Source: RGIG8700 sp964568815
GTDB taxonomy: Bacteria; Bacillota; Clostridia; RGIG6154
Direction of reading: 5' to 3'
DNA: 6,989 nt
NCBI GenBank assembly: GCA_964568815.1
Contig: CAZMRY010000075.1
Span: forward strand, 1 to 6,989
In this document: in pieces, positions 5,901 to 6,989 of the stretch
How the letters are laid out: every line of letters begins with the position of its first letter
Numbering within the stretch: the first letter of the stretch is position 1
Program-made: the position numbers and the translations under genes
The notes under the pieces: model-generated
Seen by the model: only the letters and a program-made list of their open reading frames with translations
The model's database searches: none
What the model was told of the DNA's origin: nothing

Positions 5901-5931
5901 CAAAATTGGCGACATTTGTCGCCTTTTTGTT
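5899..5931 (+). terminator. Intrinsic terminator or attenuator after the creatininase-family gene
   Basis: GGCGAC (5908-5913) and GTCGCC (5918-5923) form a six-base GC-rich stem with an ATTT loop, followed by TTTTTGTTT. Flanking AACAAAA (5899-5905) and TTTTGTT (5925-5931) can extend the stem across a small internal loop. It lies immediately after the stop codon (5898-5900) and only 9 bases before the next Shine-Dalgarno sequence, so it probably terminates part of the transcripts and lowers expression of the downstream gene. Confidence 0.75.
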
Positions 5932-5939
5932 TATAAATT

Positions 5940-5945
5940 AGGAGG
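5940..5945 (+). promoter_or_regulatory. Ribosome binding site of the DUF4432 gene
   Basis: A perfect AGGAGG lies seven bases before the ATG at 5953. It supports this start for a gene that is open to the window end. Confidence 0.85.
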
Positions 5946-5952
5946 TTTTTAA

Positions 5953-6989
5953 ATGAAAATCAATCTTCGTGAAGAATTTTTTACTGAAAAAGAGTTTGTA
6001 ATTGCAGAAAACAAAACACTTAAAGCAACGGCATTCCGTTATTCAACAGGTGTTGCGGCACTTAAAATAGAAAACGAAAAAGGATATTTTATTATTCTCC
6101 CATTTATGGGACAACAGATATGGAGAGTAAATTTCCAAGGTCGTGACCTTACCATGAAAACAACCTTTGATGAACCTGTGTATGGTGTTTCTTATCTGCA
6201 GACATATGGCGGTTTTTTATACCACTGCGGTATATCATCTGTTGGTGCACCTGATGAAAAACATCTTCAGCACGGTGAAATACCAAACATAAAATATAAG
6301 GATGCTTATATAATCACAGATGAAGATGAAAATGGTACGTTCATAACAGTAGGCGGTTGCCTTGACTTTAACATTGGCTTTACCAAAAGATTTCTCTTTA
6401 AGCCAACCTGTACACTTTATGAAAACAGCACAATTATAAATGTAAATTCAGAACTGAAAAATATGAGAAGTGCACCAATGGAATATGCATACCTTTGCCA
6501 TGTAAATTTTGCACCTATTGATGATGCAAAGCTTTATTACAACGCTAAGCTCAAGACTGTTCATAAAAACATCCCCGAACAGATGAGTGAAGATAAAAAA
6601 ACAAAGCTCAAAACATTTATGGACAATCTTGAAAAAGACATACACATTGGAGATGTGGTTGGTCTCCCTGAGCAGATATACGAACCTGAAATCTGTTTTA
6701 CAATGATGTATGAAGGAAACGAAGGGCACACACTTCAGTACAAGGAAAATGAGGGTGCTTGCTATGTTAAACACGATGTCCAAACAATGCCTTATGCCAT
6801 AAGATGGGTTTCAAGAACAGACCACGAGGATGCAATGGGTATGGTTTTACCTTGCACCTGTGAACATCTCGGATACAAATATGTTGTTGAAAACAATCAG
6901 ATAAAAATACTTGATGGGAATTCAAGTGTATCGTTTGCCCTTACCGTTGGCTGGGTAGATGATGAAACTGCAAAGGATATTATAAACAA
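5953..6989 (+). CDS. DUF4432 / aldose 1-epimerase-like (galactose mutarotase fold) protein, partial at the window end
   Basis: An open frame of 345 codons plus two bases with no stop before the window ends. Relatives are about 340-360 residues, so only a short tail is probably missing. Motifs seen in this mutarotase-like family are YGGFLYHCGISSVGAP (85-100), LQHGEIPN (105-112; compare HGRISN in relatives), EYAYLCHVNF (177-186; compare LYHxNfG) and a C-terminal block MVLPCTCEHLGY...SVSFALTVGW. H107 and H183 are candidate active-site residues, and E304 is the best candidate catalytic acid. Relatives carry out, or are predicted to carry out, C1 epimerisation or binding of sugars. Cytosolic, fourth in the cluster, and separated from the creatininase-family gene by a terminator-like hairpin, so it may be expressed at a lower level. 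Assignment is by recalled family motifs. Confidence 0.8.
   Translation, partial: MKINLREEFFTEKEFVIAENKTLKATAFRYSTGVAALKIENEKGYFIILPFMGQQIWRVNFQGRDLTMKTTFDEPVYGVSYLQTYGGFLYHCGISSVGAPDEKHLQHGEIPNIKYKDAYIITDEDENGTFITVGGCLDFNIGFTKRFLFKPTCTLYENSTIINVNSELKNMRSAPMEYAYLCHVNFAPIDDAKLYYNAKLKTVHKNIPEQMSEDKKTKLKTFMDNLEKDIHIGDVVGLPEQIYEPEICFTMMYEGNEGHTLQYKENEGACYVKHDVQTMPYAIRWVSRTDHEDAMGMVLPCTCEHLGYKYVVENNQIKILDGNSSVSFALTVGWVDDETAKDIIN

Noticed and set aside
6448..6783. Minus-strand 111-codon open frame near the window end
   Set aside because: It is antisense to the DUF4432-like gene, which has a perfect Shine-Dalgarno sequence and family motifs.
1..6989. CRISPR arrays, tRNA or rRNA genes, insertion sequences, phage or defence genes
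   Set aside because: No regularly spaced long repeats, no cloverleaf or rRNA-like stretches, and no transposase, integrase or nuclease motifs were seen on either strand.

Overview
The window looks like a chromosomal segment of a low-GC Gram-positive anaerobe, most likely an uncultured gut-type member of the Clostridia. The basis is AT-rich intergenic DNA, AGA/ATA/CTT-rich codon use, strong AGGAGG-type ribosome binding sites, AraC regulators with cupin sensors, and short intrinsic terminators. Species cannot be told from the sequence alone. No RNA genes, insertion sequences, phage genes or CRISPR array were seen, and no gap between genes exceeds 190 bases.

Layout. Two 'AraC regulator facing away from its target' modules lie back to back. 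Module 1 (14-2503) is a minus-strand AraC/cupin regulator divergent from a two-domain glycoside hydrolase family 3 (GH3) enzyme of the beta-N-acetylhexosaminidase (NagZ-like) type. Module 2 (2551-6989) is a second minus-strand AraC regulator divergent from a plus-strand operon: a creatinase/aminopeptidase P-fold (M24) protein, a small ASRT-family beta-sandwich protein (family of the Anabaena sensory rhodopsin transducer), a creatininase-family hydrolase, and a DUF4432/aldose-1-epimerase-like protein that runs off the window end. The modules are separated by a very long, perfect, bidirectional terminator hairpin (2510-2555) that contains the stop codon of the second regulator.

How the genes may work together. 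All products appear cytosolic, with no signal peptides or membrane segments. The first three operon genes are tightly packed (8-base overlap, then a 13-base gap). A terminator-like hairpin precedes the epimerase gene and may lower its expression. ASRT-family domains have been proposed to bind sugars or similar small molecules, so the operon reads as a catabolic cassette for a sugar-like or amide-containing small molecule, sensed by the AraC protein and possibly by the ASRT protein. The substrate cannot be deduced.

The most notable points are: (1) the M24 protein has lost three of the five metal ligands (Asp to Asn, Asp to Ala, Glu to Asp), the first two in the same way as creatinase, and sits beside a creatininase-family enzyme without being a true creatinase; (2) the creatininase-family enzyme has an altered second metal-binding segment; (3) a 15-base direct repeat spaced exactly 21 bases lies upstream of the operon, the geometry of AraC-type tandem half-sites, with a third related copy over the -35 region; (4) the GH3 enzyme has Asn in place of the Asp of the family's Asp-His catalytic dyad.
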